64,000 bases of DNA. It comes from a virus. A program made the translations under genes and the position numbers. Numbering within the stretch: position 1 is the stretch's first letter; each line of letters starts with the position of its first letter. The stretch covers positions 1 through 64,000 of the IMG/VR virus record IMGVR_UViG_3300033991_000293. The stretch is one strand, 5' to 3'. The notes under the pieces are model-generated. The model made no database searches. It saw nothing but the letters and a program-made list of their open reading frames with translations, and was not told the DNA's origin. Shown one piece after another: positions 8,075-18,510 of this stretch.

Positions 8075-11000
8075 CTATGGCAAGTGGCAAACGAACACAG
8101 ACGCCCCGACATTGTCGCATCCTGCCGCCCACGGATCAGCCGCCGTGACTGTCCCTGACCCGTACCAGATAGGGATGACAGATAATAAGTTACCTGTCTT
8201 ATCGTGCGCCGACCCATCCCACCAGTAGATGGCTTGTTTGTTTGGATTGACCGCATGCGGTTTGTCTTTCCGTAGGATGATCAGCCCATCGCCCCCTTCC
8301 ATTGCAACAGCCCCGATGTATCCGATTCGCCCAGGTTGCGACCCGCCGCCGAAAAGATCATCGCTGTTAATACCAATGTCTGCCCCATCACGTAAGACGT
8401 GGTTGGTATTATCCCCCAGGTCACGTGCTGGACACCAGTACACGCCATCGTTCCCCGCCGTGAGATTCACGTAAGATGCCTCTCTGTGCACGTGGTCCTC
8501 GATCAACCCAAGTGGCCCCCACAGTGCCCCGTCAGCATCGATGCCATTTGCCGCATCCTCAGTGGAAACGTAAACCTCGCTACCAAACAGCGCCACATGG
8601 TGTACCCCATTTCTGTGTACATCCTCATAGCCAGGGAGCAGCCCCCCTGGTGACCAGGTTATTGTCCTATAGGCTGATGGGGATGGGCAGTCCAGAATTG
8701 GTGTCGGGCATTGGGGAATGCGCAGGAAACAGAAACTGGTGCCTGAAATCTCGAAGTACCAACCACAAGGAAATGGTATCCCCCCATATACCCCGAATTG
8801 CTTTGTACCCACTTTGAAGTGCTGTCCAATGTAGAAAGTTCCAGCACAGTATCCAATCCCCGCATGACAATATCGCTGAGAGTATGGTGGTTGTGGGCAT
8901 TGTTGTGAATAACACAGGCCACATGCACCGCCCCCGCCGGTCACCTCACCTCCGCCGTAAGCCGTGATCCGGTAGAACGTTGACCCGACCCGGGCCCCAG
9001 TTTCGGTATACCCCACGCTCGGCAGGATCGCCGCCCCCGTGCTGGCCTCACCTGGCCCCGACGATACCAGACTGCGCAACTGACCCCAGAAATCGTCATA
9101 GTGATACGTCCCACAGTCACCGGCAGGTACACGCGCAGCGTAGGCATCGGCCTGGCTATAGACCAGCCGCCAGATGGGAGAAACGTCGAAAATGTTGTCA
9201 CAACGCCAGACCCCAACGTTGGCAGCCGTATCTGTCACGGTTTGTCCCGATGTACCCGTGACCGCCCAGGCCCCCTTGCCATCGTACATGTCCAGTCGCG
9301 CAGTCCATAGCACGCCGTAGATGCTACCCCGTACATTCCGCCAGGTAGGGGAGTCTGATTGGAAGTTCTCTGTCAGCACCAGGTTGATCCGGTCATGGGC
9401 CAAAACCACGTCTGGAGCAGGGACTGCTGGCGGTAGTGGGGGAGGGGGAGGGGGAGGGGGAGGGGGGGGAAGGGCAGGGGATGGAGGGGAAGCAGGTATG
9501 TCACCATCGCATGCTGTCTCCTGCACAGTGTAGCCTTCGAAGTCCACGTCGACCAGCAACACGCCACCATCCTCGCCACCCTGGAGTGAATAGGAGACCC
9601 GCCTGGGGATGAGTTTGAAATCGGTCAGCGTCACGCCCCTGGGATTGTCCCCTGCTGCAATGCTGATAGTCGCATATTGCCAGGGGCAGATGTCCAGCAC
9701 CCGCAAATTCATGCCGAACCGTACCAGCATCGAGGGATAGGGATTGTTGGCATGCCCCATGATCAGGCCCGCCAGGAGATTGGCCTGGGCCTGGGATGTC
9801 AGTGCCAGGCGGTCTTCTGCCTGTACTCCGCCGTACTGCTTCATCACGTGTCCAGGGGCAAGCGAGAAATAGGGTGTGCCTTTCTGGGTCACGTTTGACC
9901 AGGCCACGCCCGCCAGGTCAATCCGCCCCACTGCTGCCAGCACCTGCCGCTCGATCTGGACATTATCGCGCCAATAGTCAGGTTGGATACTCAAGATGGT
10001 AATGCCCGACCTGCTGCCCACAGGGACGAACTGACTGTCGGTCTGGATATATAGCCGCCCAAGATGATCGCAACGGGCAGCCGCCTTAATCGTCCGGTCA
10101 GCGATCTCCTGCAACTGCTGCCAGAGAGTGGCCAGGCCGGAATTGATCATCCCGATGGGAACGTTTGTCCCAGGGGGAAAGATATCCATCATCCGCGTAC
10201 AGGTAGACCGCCAGTGGAGGAAGTGCCAAAGTGCATCCTCCACCTTCATGTTTTGCATCTCCAGCCAGGTAGCAGGAGTGGCAGGCCCGACGTCCTTGAC
10301 CCCTGATGGGAACCCCGTAACTTTGCTGATCAGGGACTGTGGTCCTTCGGCCAGAAATTCGACAGTTCCGTGCGCAGGATCGTAGATGATGGATTCCCCC
10401 ACAATCCAGCCGATGGCCAGGATGTTTTCGCGCTCTTTGACAATACCGACCGACCCCTCCGCCGGCCCGTAGGCATCCTCGGCGAACAGGATTACCAGCG
10501 CCCGATTTCGGATCTCCGCCAGCGTAGCATTGGCATGGGCAGTAACACGGAAACTCCAGCCGCCACGTCCGCTGTCCCCCTCACAGGAACCCATCTCGAC
10601 CGCCCATAGGGGGGGATGGGCATCGTCGTAGATGTATACATAGCGGTAGCCCGTGAAAGTCTTAGTATTGGCAGCCATCACCGTGCAGGAGACCCGATAC
10701 CAACCAGCCGCATTGTAAGTGATGGTGGGAGTCGCCGTGGTCATCCCCGATGTCGCCGATGCCCCAGGAGCAGCCCACGACCATCCCGTGATTGTGGACC
10801 CCCTTACCCAGGAGTCTGTCCCATCGAAGCCGGTCACCTGCACTGTAGCCCCCGTCAATTTCTTGACCACGTGTGGCCCCAAGACAGGGACTGGATCGCA
10901 GGTCAAGTGCTGTGTACCATAGGCCACGTCCCAATCCATGTACACCACGAATGGATCGCGCCCAACAATCCGCAAGTGCTTGGCCCAAATCCCAAAGTCC

Positions 11001-11359
11001 TCGATCACGGTCAGCCATTGGCCGACCGCCCAGACCACGTCGGAACATTCCGAAACGTAGAGAATTGAGGAAGTGGCAGCCTTCCGTATCCGTACAATCC
11101 CGATGTCGTAGCCCCCTGCGCCCCCACCCGCCGACCCGACCAGTAGAGTCATATCGGGCAAGATACTTCCCCAAGCAGGCCCGTCAGAGTAAGAGATCTG
11201 CACCACCCGATCATTGGATGAGGGGAGTGGAGCAGCAACCCTGCCGGAGAAAATCACCTTGACTGGTTGGATGGCCAGGCCCACCCGCGAGACCTGCCCA
11301 TCGGTCACCAGTTTCGTCAACTCGCCCCCATCTAGCGCCCGCAAAGCCCATCCCGCCAT
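8075..11359 (-). CDS. Large tail-tip (hub-like) protein with a polyproline linker
   Basis: 1,094 residues, joined to the gene before it by a TGATG overlap. Residues about 195-245 resemble a PKD/Ig-like fold (ITGWSWAAPGASATSG, then YNAAGWYRVSCTV). Residues about 270-620 have the alternating strands and helices of tail hub proteins. A run of eleven prolines (about residues 629-639, coded near 9440-9480) separates this from a Gly- and Cys-rich C-terminal region of about 450 residues likely exposed at the tail tip. The order tape measure, small protein, hub, fibre supports the assignment; the exact family is not recognised. Confidence 0.6.
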   Translation of the reverse strand: MAGWALRALDGGELTKLVTDGQVSRVGLAIQPVKVIFSGRVAAPLPSSNDRVVQISYSDGPAWGSILPDMTLLVGSAGGGAGGYDIGIVRIRKAATSSILYVSECSDVVWAVGQWLTVIEDFGIWAKHLRIVGRDPFVVYMDWDVAYGTQHLTCDPVPVLGPHVVKKLTGATVQVTGFDGTDSWVRGSTITGWSWAAPGASATSGMTTATPTITYNAAGWYRVSCTVMAANTKTFTGYRYVYIYDDAHPPLWAVEMGSCEGDSGRGGWSFRVTAHANATLAEIRNRALVILFAEDAYGPAEGSVGIVKERENILAIGWIVGESIIYDPAHGTVEFLAEGPQSLISKVTGFPSGVKDVGPATPATWLEMQNMKVEDALWHFLHWRSTCTRMMDIFPPGTNVPIGMINSGLATLWQQLQEIADRTIKAAARCDHLGRLYIQTDSQFVPVGSRSGITILSIQPDYWRDNVQIERQVLAAVGRIDLAGVAWSNVTQKGTPYFSLAPGHVMKQYGGVQAEDRLALTSQAQANLLAGLIMGHANNPYPSMLVRFGMNLRVLDICPWQYATISIAAGDNPRGVTLTDFKLIPRRVSYSLQGGEDGGVLLVDVDFEGYTVQETACDGDIPASPPSPALPPPPPPPPPPPLPPAVPAPDVVLAHDRINLVLTENFQSDSPTWRNVRGSIYGVLWTARLDMYDGKGAWAVTGTSGQTVTDTAANVGVWRCDNIFDVSPIWRLVYSQADAYAARVPAGDCGTYHYDDFWGQLRSLVSSGPGEASTGAAILPSVGYTETGARVGSTFYRITAYGGGEVTGGGGACGLCYSQQCPQPPYSQRYCHAGIGYCAGTFYIGQHFKVGTKQFGVYGGIPFPCGWYFEISGTSFCFLRIPQCPTPILDCPSPSAYRTITWSPGGLLPGYEDVHRNGVHHVALFGSEVYVSTEDAANGIDADGALWGPLGLIEDHVHREASYVNLTAGNDGVYWCPARDLGDNTNHVLRDGADIGINSDDLFGGGSQPGRIGYIGAVAMEGGDGLIILRKDKPHAVNPNKQAIYWWDGSAHDKTGNLLSVIPIWYGSGTVTAADPWAAGCDNVGASVFVCHLP

Positions 11360-11742
11360 CAGGTGACCTCCACCATATCACGGAACGTGACCACGAAGTC
11401 CAGCACCCGACCTGCCGTGACCTCCTCCTCTTCAGGCCAGATCATGACCGCCTCGAACACCGTATACTCCTCAGTGTCATCCCGCTGTTTGGTTTGGATA
11501 TAGACCCTGGCTGATGCATTGGGGCAGAATTCCTTCAACTGGTCACGTTGTGCTAAAGACAGGAAACCCCATCGCCAGGTAGCAGATGGACGCCCGAACC
11601 CGCGAACAGTAAGATCGCCCAGGTCAACCTCGACCTGGTAACGCTTATAGGTTGACTTGGGAGCGAATACTGGGACCGTCAACTCCTCCACGTTGACCAT
11701 GCCCACTTCCGTCTCGCCGATCTCAAACTCGTACACCGCCAT
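11359..11742 (-). CDS. Small tail protein between tape measure and hub
   Basis: 127 residues, coupled on both sides (TAATG with the tape measure stop, TGATG with the hub start). Beta-rich (KRYQVEVDLGDLTVRGFGRP) with an acidic turn EEEEV. The size and place fit a distal tail protein or hub-assembly factor; no family recognised. Confidence 0.6.
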   Translation of the reverse strand: MAVYEFEIGETEVGMVNVEELTVPVFAPKSTYKRYQVEVDLGDLTVRGFGRPSATWRWGFLSLAQRDQLKEFCPNASARVYIQTKQRDDTEEYTVFEAVMIWPEEEEVTAGRVLDFVVTFRDMVEVT

Positions 11743-14700
11743 TACTGCACCGCCCCACGCAAGACCTGCGTGAATTGATCCTGTGCCTCCTCAGCCGCCA
11801 CGCGCCGGAACCATTGCCGCTCGGCCTCGGAAAACCCCCCGTGAAACTCATACTGCTGCACCAGATGAAGAACGGCCGTTTTTTGTACAGGCCGACCGGC
11901 AGCCCCATCCACTAATCGCGCCTGAGTCAATGGCCCTAAACCGCGCTCGAGTGCACGTGCTGTGTTAGCAGCCAACACGAACTCCCCTCGATGCATCCGA
12001 TAGGCATCGGTGTCGTAGATGTAGCCACCTGCCTGCCGCCTACGAGGGGTAGGGACAACTGTAGTCGATGGAGTGGGCAGATTCCGCACATAGTCCAGCC
12101 ACAGTTGGCGTTTGCTGGCCAGCCACGTCTCTGCATCCTTCAGCATGGCCTGGTGGTACAGCGCCTGGCGTAACTGGCTTTGAGTATAGTACTTCAACTC
12201 GGCATTGATTTTGTCGAAGTACTCTTTATCGAGTCTGTCCATATTGGCCTGATGTTCAGCCGTAAGTTTCTCGACCTGCTCGGTATGCTGTGCAATCCGC
12301 TCAGCCTTTTGGGCCTCGTACTGCGCCCGCATATCATCCATCTCGGCCTGATGTTGTCTGGCCCGTTCGACTTGGGATTCTGCGAAGTCTGCATCGGCCT
12401 GGGATTGCCGACGAGCGAAATCTTCTTCTGTACGAGTCCGTTGGAGATTGTAGGATTCCTGCTCGCGTAGCATGCCCATCGCATCACGATCACGCGCCAG
12501 GTCATCCATGCGCAGAAGGTGATCCTCTTCCATGCGCCGCATCTGGATTAAATGATCCTGCAACTCCTTTTCACGCTGACGCCGGTATTGCGCCTCGGCC
12601 TGGGTCTGCTCCTGATTGAACTGTGCCTCGGCTTTTGCCCACCGTTCAGCGAATTCTCGCCCCATCTTGTCTAGTTCAGCATTGAGGGAGTCCAGTGCAG
12701 ACGTCACTGCATCGTTAAAGCGGTCAGTTTCCTCGGTCTGTTTGCGCAGCAACTCAATGTACAGATCAACTGCCTTAGACTGCTCGTCTGTAAGCGGAGT
12801 GACCTGGGTGAGTGCATCAGGCAGTTTATACAGGGAAGCCGCCAGGTCATTGGTGGACGCCGTAGCCGCATCAGCCGCAGTCGCCTCGGCATCCATCGCC
12901 ACCAGTGCCTGCTCCAGCGCCCCTTCCGTGGTTTGCAGTTCGGCCAATTTGTCTGAAACTGCCGTAGCCGACAGGAGCCTCATCCGCCCACCCATGATCT
13001 CGATCATCTTCTGGTAGTCGGACGGCTCTGTGAGAGTTTGTCCGAACAGTAACTCCAATTGCCGACCGTAGAAATCGACAGTGCTTGTGGTTTGGGAAGC
13101 ATAGCGGGAGACAACCTCGACGTCCTGGCGTATCTGCGCCAGCGCCGCCTCCATCTCCGCCCTGGCCTGTTGCGACAGTTCAGCCGCCCGCGCCTCGCCC
13201 GCAGCCTGGCCCTCAGCCGTAGTGAACCATCCAGCCAGGCCCTGGCCGGTCAAGCCCCGCGATAGCAACTCGCCGACCCCTGCAGCCAACAATGCACGTC
13301 CCAGGAAACCGGCAGCCGCACTAGCGAATGTAGCCGCCCCCGTCTTTTCGATAGCCGTCTCTTCGACGGCCCCCGCCTTTTCGATGCTCGTTTCTTCGAC
13401 GGCTCCCGCCTTTTCGATACCAGCCGCCTGTTCAGCAGCGCCGGTCACGATAGCCGCAAACCGCTCGCCCGCCGAGACCACCTGGCCCTGGAATTGTGTC
13501 CCTGCCGCCCCCTGCGCCGCCATTGTCCTCTGCAAAGCGGTCCCCATCGTCTGGACAGACGTGACCAGCCGCATGGTCGAAATGACTGTGCGCAGGATAG
13601 TCGCCGCGATCGTTCCGCCTGCCGCCACCGCCACCAGCGTCCCGATCTCAGGATGTGCAGAGACCAGGTCAGTGATCTCGCGCATGTATGCTGCGCCCTT
13701 TTCAATGTAGGGCAAGGCAAAGTCCAGCGCCGATTCCCCGATCTTCAGCCAGAAGCCCTTCCAACGCATCTCAGCCTGCTGGACGCGATAGACGTCCGAC
13801 TGCTCCCAATCCGACAACTGCTTGTTCCATAAGTCCATCGCGCCCATCATCGAGACCGAGACCCCCTCCGTCTCCAGCCGCAGTTGGGCATAAGCCTCGA
13901 CCTCGTCGTCTATGACGCCCGCCAGCAGTTTGGATTCCGCCCGCACGATGTTGATACCCTTTTTCCTGGCCTCGATCTGTTGGTTAACCAGCGCAGTAAC
14001 AGCAGGCATGGCGTTAGCCGTGAACATAGTCGCCAACAGTTCTTCCCTCTGTTGCTCGGTAGAATTCTCGGCAGCCGCAGCCAGCATGTCAATCACGTTA
14101 GCCAGGCCGATAAATGTACCCTCGGCAGTGTAGAATGGCTGATCCGTACCGAAAGCCGCCTCGAGTGCCTTCTTTGTCTTGTCCGTTGGCTCAATGAGGG
14201 ATAGCAGCATCTGGCGGTATGCCCGACCCGCCTGGGAGCCCCGAATATTCTCGTTAGCCATGATGCCCAACATGGCAGCCGTGTCCTCGATGGATTCCCC
14301 CATCGTATGGGCCTGGGGACCAACGAACTTGAAAGCCTCGGCCACATCCCCCACAGTCGCCAGGGTATCATCTGAGACCTTCATGAAGATAGAAGTAACT
14401 CGACTGGTGTCGTCGAGGGTAAGGGCATATTGCCGGAGTGCAGCCGCAGTCCCATCGGTCACGGATGTCGCCTGGGTTTGAGTAAGCGCCGCCAATTGCT
14501 GGATGGGGATGGTCTGTGTCAGAATGCGGTTTAGATCGCTTTCCTGCTCGACCTGTTGGCCGGTAGCCTGCGCCCATTTCGTGATTGCCTCTGCCGTCTC
14601 CTGCGGAGTGATCAGCCCCAACTCCGCCGACATAGCGATCACCTCATCCCGCATTTGATGGGTCATCTCCTGGCTGAGCAGCAGGGAACGTGAAGCGATG

Positions 14701-17700
14701 TCGGTTTGCCTGGCCAAGTCCAGGTAGGATTTAGCAGCCATCGTCAGGGAGCCCGCCAGCGCAGCCGACGTGTACTGGATCGTCCTGGTCACATTTGAGA
14801 TATCGCCCATGACCATGAAAAGGCCATGCGATTCCATTCTCGCCCGTGACAATTCACGCCCATATCGCCCCAAGACACCGAAAGCCCCCTTCGACGTAGC
14901 CGCATACTGCCCTGTACGCCGGTTAAGTTCGCTCTGCTCTTTGGAAATCCTCTGGAGAGTCCCGACGATAGTCTGGAGGGGAACACCCGCCTCGATAGCC
15001 TTCTGGATATAGTTGTCCCATTGGATACCCAATTGAGCAGCCATTTGCTTGGCCTGGCCTTCCAACGCCAGCGCCCGCTCTTTTTCTTTCGATAGCCGTT
15101 CTTGATCCTTGATTTGGGCCTTTGCACCGGCAGTGGTACGCCGCTCGGCCTCAATCATCACAGCAGCCGCAGCCTTCGCCTGCTGCACCTCGGCCTCGCG
15201 TAAAGCCTTCGCTTTGAGGGTAGCACGCTCGGCAGCCTCGGCCTTTTGGGCCTGCCGTGTTTTGGCCTGCGCCACCGTCTCCGCCGTCAGCCGTTTCTCC
15301 TCCTCGATCTGGGCCTGGGTAGTGGCCCTGGCCTGAGCGATGGTCTGCTCGGCCAGCGCCCGCGCAGCCTGCGCTCGCTCGGCAGCCTCGGCCTTCGATG
15401 CCGCCACCAGGCCCTGCCCCTCTGCGCCGGTCACGAATTTGCGCGCCTCGGCCTGGATGCGCTCGGTTTCACGTTGTGCCTCCAGTGTCACCATCTGGCC
15501 GACTTGGTCAGCCGCCTGTAGCAATTGCTGTTCGGAAACCGCAACTTGGTTGTAAGTATTCGCCACCTGATCGGCCAATACTGCCTGCTGGCCAGGATCA
15601 GTGGGGGGAGCCTGGGCCAGCATACGTTCGTAGACCTCGACATCCTGAAGCAGTTGGGCATGTTGCAACGCCGCCAATTGCGCCTGCTTTTGGACAATGG
15701 CATTGGCAATCCTGTCCATCTCAGTGGCATCCTGTCGGGCAACTTCCTCGATGCCGGTCTTCAGCGCCTGATACCACCGATCTCCCTCGCGCTCGAGTGC
15801 ACCATAACGCTCCCTGGCCTCGCCACCGCCCTTCTGCCATATACTCTCGCCGGCTCCAACCTTGAACCCGACAGGTAGCATCCCCTGGGCAAGTTTGGCC
15901 TGGACTTCTGCCGTCTCCCCTAGAACCCGCCTGACCTCGTTGGCAGCCTCTTCGAAGCCCAGACGATACCGCTCGCCCGCCTCCGACCCCCGAACTGAAG
16001 CCCGTTCGAACTCGGCCTCGAGTGCACGGATCTCCTGCTTCAGCATCATAGTCTGTGAAGCCACCTGCTCGGCAGGGAATGCAGCCGCGATCTCCGCGAA
16101 CGCTTTGACTAGCCGGTCAGCCGCCACCTCGCCCTGACTGGCCAGGGAAGCAAAAACAGGTTGCTGGCCAATGGATGCCAACCAGACCTCGATCTCCTGT
16201 ACCATCTCAGGGATGATAGACCGACCGACCAGCCGTTGACGTACCCATTCCCAAATCCCGACGATTCCCCGACCAGTCCGCTCGGCTGCCGCTCGCGCCT
16301 CTTCGCCCTCCATCGCCTGCAGGATACCAGCATGGAGTTTTTGCGCCTCGACGGTCAGCCTGGCCATGACCTCGGTGACCCCTGCTGCCGCCACCTCGAG
16401 TGGGATACCCGCCCGCGTTTCTGTCCGGATCTCGCGCCTGCCCACGGCCTCGATCTGTGCCAGTGCATACCGTTCGGTCTTACCCAGGCCACTGGCAGCC
16501 AGGGAAGCCTCGTCCATGACCCTGACCAGTCCACCAATAGCCGCCTGCTGATCTTTCAGGATCGCCGTGGTCTGGCCCGCCACCTGCTCCAGCGCACGCT
16601 CGGCAGTGATGAAGTCAACCATCGTACCCTGCGCCTCTTTGGGTAACTCAACCTCGCCGCCCTTGATCATCCCGCCGAAAGCACGTTTTAACTGAGTCTG
16701 TAGCCGTTTGCGCTCTTCGAAGATTGCCTGCATCTCCTGAAGCGCCTGGCCTGCCGCACTTTGCCCCGCAGCCCGCAGATCTGCGGAGATTTGCTCCACT
16801 GACCCCGTAGACCATTCACGCCAGAATGCGAACTCCTCACGCAAAGGTTGCTGGAGCAGGGTACGCCGTAGAGCCATCTGCTGCTTCAAATCCTCCGCAT
16901 CGCCGGTCATGGCCTGGGTACGAACAGTGTCGTATTCCTGCGTCAGCGCCATGTATTTCTGTTCCAATTCGGAGAAGCCTTGCTCCCAGGCTTTCTCCTC
17001 CTCTGTAATTGCCCCGTAGATACTGGTCAGGGTAGGTGGGCGTTTGGCAAGTTGGGCCTGCATCTGCTCCTGCATCTGGGCGATGGCCTCGGCGAGGGGA
17101 GCAGCCCTCTCCCGTGCAGCAGCAGCCGCAGCGTCCATCCGCTGACTGACCTGCTTTTCCAGGGGAGCCAATTCTGCATCGATACCCGCGATGGCTTTAC
17201 GAATTTTGTCTCGATGGTATGGCTCCTCTAGCCCTTTGAACATTTCAGACAGTGTGGCCAGTGGCCCGCCACCCAGGGGTTGCACCTTTACCCGACCCAA
17301 CTCAGCGAAAGCCTGGTTTAACTGCGTGATCCTGGCCTGCAATTCCTGCATGCGCAGGGATAGATCGAGAGTCCGTTTATCCTGGGCCGAAAGCGCCTGT
17401 TCCAGTTCAGGCATACCCTCAAGCAGGTCAGGGGCAAAGTGGGCAGCCTGCCCCACGTGCACCAAGCCCGTGATCTTGCTTTGCAAGTCGACGAGTTTCT
17501 CTTCCAGGTAGACCCACTGCCGCCCCAGGCCAGTGGCGATGGCCCGCCCCAGTGCACCAGCATCCTCACGCATCTCGTGCACCAGGTCATGCGCCCGTAG
17601 CAGGCCCTGGACATCTACCGTACCCTGGATGAGGATACGTTGGCCCGCCTCCTCTTTGAGCAGCCGGAGTGCAGCCTCGGCCTGGTCAAGCCCCGTGATC

Positions 17701-17891
17701 TGCACCATGCCCTGGATGGCCACCTGCTGGCCTTTGGCAGCCAGCAGTTTCTCCAGGCCGGAGATATCGAACTGAATGGCGCCTGCGCCCGCGATCTGCG
17801 CCTCGATAACCTGGCGGAGTCTCTTGGCCTCGGCCTCGGCCTCTCGCCCGTCTATGGTAATTTTGATCTCGTATCTGTCGGCCACCGGCAC
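11742..17891 (-). CDS. Tail tape measure protein
   Basis: 2,049 residues from GTG 17891 (GTG 17885 also possible). Long Ala/Gln/Glu-rich coiled-coil stretches cover about residues 1-1000 (for example AEAAERAQAARALAEQTIAQ). A TP901-type core occupies about 1060-1330 (AKSYLDLARQTDIASRSLLL, AEAITKWAQATGQQ, AAMLGIMANENIRGSQAG). Hydrophobic segments follow near 1410 and 1520, then more coiled coil and a short globular end. At about 0.15 nm per residue the predicted tail is near 300 nm, which points to a siphovirus. Confidence 0.95.
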   Translation of the reverse strand: MPVADRYEIKITIDGREAEAEAKRLRQVIEAQIAGAGAIQFDISGLEKLLAAKGQQVAIQGMVQITGLDQAEAALRLLKEEAGQRILIQGTVDVQGLLRAHDLVHEMREDAGALGRAIATGLGRQWVYLEEKLVDLQSKITGLVHVGQAAHFAPDLLEGMPELEQALSAQDKRTLDLSLRMQELQARITQLNQAFAELGRVKVQPLGGGPLATLSEMFKGLEEPYHRDKIRKAIAGIDAELAPLEKQVSQRMDAAAAAARERAAPLAEAIAQMQEQMQAQLAKRPPTLTSIYGAITEEEKAWEQGFSELEQKYMALTQEYDTVRTQAMTGDAEDLKQQMALRRTLLQQPLREEFAFWREWSTGSVEQISADLRAAGQSAAGQALQEMQAIFEERKRLQTQLKRAFGGMIKGGEVELPKEAQGTMVDFITAERALEQVAGQTTAILKDQQAAIGGLVRVMDEASLAASGLGKTERYALAQIEAVGRREIRTETRAGIPLEVAAAGVTEVMARLTVEAQKLHAGILQAMEGEEARAAAERTGRGIVGIWEWVRQRLVGRSIIPEMVQEIEVWLASIGQQPVFASLASQGEVAADRLVKAFAEIAAAFPAEQVASQTMMLKQEIRALEAEFERASVRGSEAGERYRLGFEEAANEVRRVLGETAEVQAKLAQGMLPVGFKVGAGESIWQKGGGEARERYGALEREGDRWYQALKTGIEEVARQDATEMDRIANAIVQKQAQLAALQHAQLLQDVEVYERMLAQAPPTDPGQQAVLADQVANTYNQVAVSEQQLLQAADQVGQMVTLEAQRETERIQAEARKFVTGAEGQGLVAASKAEAAERAQAARALAEQTIAQARATTQAQIEEEKRLTAETVAQAKTRQAQKAEAAERATLKAKALREAEVQQAKAAAAVMIEAERRTTAGAKAQIKDQERLSKEKERALALEGQAKQMAAQLGIQWDNYIQKAIEAGVPLQTIVGTLQRISKEQSELNRRTGQYAATSKGAFGVLGRYGRELSRARMESHGLFMVMGDISNVTRTIQYTSAALAGSLTMAAKSYLDLARQTDIASRSLLLSQEMTHQMRDEVIAMSAELGLITPQETAEAITKWAQATGQQVEQESDLNRILTQTIPIQQLAALTQTQATSVTDGTAAALRQYALTLDDTSRVTSIFMKVSDDTLATVGDVAEAFKFVGPQAHTMGESIEDTAAMLGIMANENIRGSQAGRAYRQMLLSLIEPTDKTKKALEAAFGTDQPFYTAEGTFIGLANVIDMLAAAAENSTEQQREELLATMFTANAMPAVTALVNQQIEARKKGINIVRAESKLLAGVIDDEVEAYAQLRLETEGVSVSMMGAMDLWNKQLSDWEQSDVYRVQQAEMRWKGFWLKIGESALDFALPYIEKGAAYMREITDLVSAHPEIGTLVAVAAGGTIAATILRTVISTMRLVTSVQTMGTALQRTMAAQGAAGTQFQGQVVSAGERFAAIVTGAAEQAAGIEKAGAVEETSIEKAGAVEETAIEKTGAATFASAAAGFLGRALLAAGVGELLSRGLTGQGLAGWFTTAEGQAAGEARAAELSQQARAEMEAALAQIRQDVEVVSRYASQTTSTVDFYGRQLELLFGQTLTEPSDYQKMIEIMGGRMRLLSATAVSDKLAELQTTEGALEQALVAMDAEATAADAATASTNDLAASLYKLPDALTQVTPLTDEQSKAVDLYIELLRKQTEETDRFNDAVTSALDSLNAELDKMGREFAERWAKAEAQFNQEQTQAEAQYRRQREKELQDHLIQMRRMEEDHLLRMDDLARDRDAMGMLREQESYNLQRTRTEEDFARRQSQADADFAESQVERARQHQAEMDDMRAQYEAQKAERIAQHTEQVEKLTAEHQANMDRLDKEYFDKINAELKYYTQSQLRQALYHQAMLKDAETWLASKRQLWLDYVRNLPTPSTTVVPTPRRRQAGGYIYDTDAYRMHRGEFVLAANTARALERGLGPLTQARLVDGAAGRPVQKTAVLHLVQQYEFHGGFSEAERQWFRRVAAEEAQDQFTQVLRGAVQ

Positions 17892-17894
17892 CGC

Positions 17895-18155
17895 CTACTG
17901 TCCTGTTGACAAGTCAACGCCATTACCTGCATCCTGGAAGATGGCCACGCAAGCCTCGATCTGTTCAGGAGTCAGAAAAGCCGCCATTTGCCCCATCAAC
18001 TGCTCGAGTTTGTCAATGATGATCATCAGCGCATGCCCAGGTAGACCAGCAGGGGCATTGCAAGCATACCCCTGGCAGTTGGCAATCAAAGCCAATTCCC
18101 GCTCGGTGAAGATAACCCCAGGAGTCCACAGTTTGTCGAAAGCCTCGCCCATCAT
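17895..18155 (-). CDS. Small hypothetical tail-region protein
   Basis: 86 residues, overlapping the previous stop by ATGA and ending 3 bases before the tape measure start. Central hydrophobic helix (ALMIIIDKLEQLMGQMAAFL). It sits where a second chaperone might be expected, but the frameshifting pair lies upstream. Function unknown. Confidence 0.55.
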   Translation of the reverse strand: MMGEAFDKLWTPGVIFTERELALIANCQGYACNAPAGLPGHALMIIIDKLEQLMGQMAAFLTPEQIEACVAIFQDAGNGVDLSTGQ

Positions 18156-18499
18156 ATCACCGCCCGCAGGATCACGGTAAAGACCCGCTCGGCCTCCTGC
18201 TCGATGTCCACGTCCCCCGCTGTGCGGCTCCAGAGTTTGATGAAGCCGGCACCGACGATACTGGCAGGGGCCACCTGGACCCCATCGACCTGGAGCGTGA
18301 TCCCGACCCGATCACCCGCTGTGTCGTAGGGGGGAACGAATGTCCCCGTGAGGGTGGGGGAGACCTTGAAGCCCAAGACCGCATCAGTCCATTCGGCAGG
18401 CATCACGAACCAGATGCCTGTCACCTTCCGCACGTCCAGGATGTTCGACAGACTTGCCTCCTCGGCGATGGTCATTGTTTGCGTCTCGTACCAGACCAT
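18152..18499 (-). CDS. Beta-rich virion protein, paralogue of its neighbour
   Basis: 115 residues from ATG 18499 behind GAGAGGTGG. It aligns along its length with the product of 18511-18855: both have T-M/V-T-I-A, V-x-x-I-W, W-T-x-A-V-L-G-F-K-V, V-G-A-G-F-x-K-L-W-S and a final F-T-V-I-L-R-A. It is thus a tandem duplicate, probably of a virion surface or tail protein. No named family recognised. Confidence 0.65.
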   Translation of the reverse strand: MVWYETQTMTIAEEASLSNILDVRKVTGIWFVMPAEWTDAVLGFKVSPTLTGTFVPPYDTAGDRVGITLQVDGVQVAPASIVGAGFIKLWSRTAGDVDIEQEAERVFTVILRAVI

Positions 18500-18510
18500 G
18501 ATACCACCTC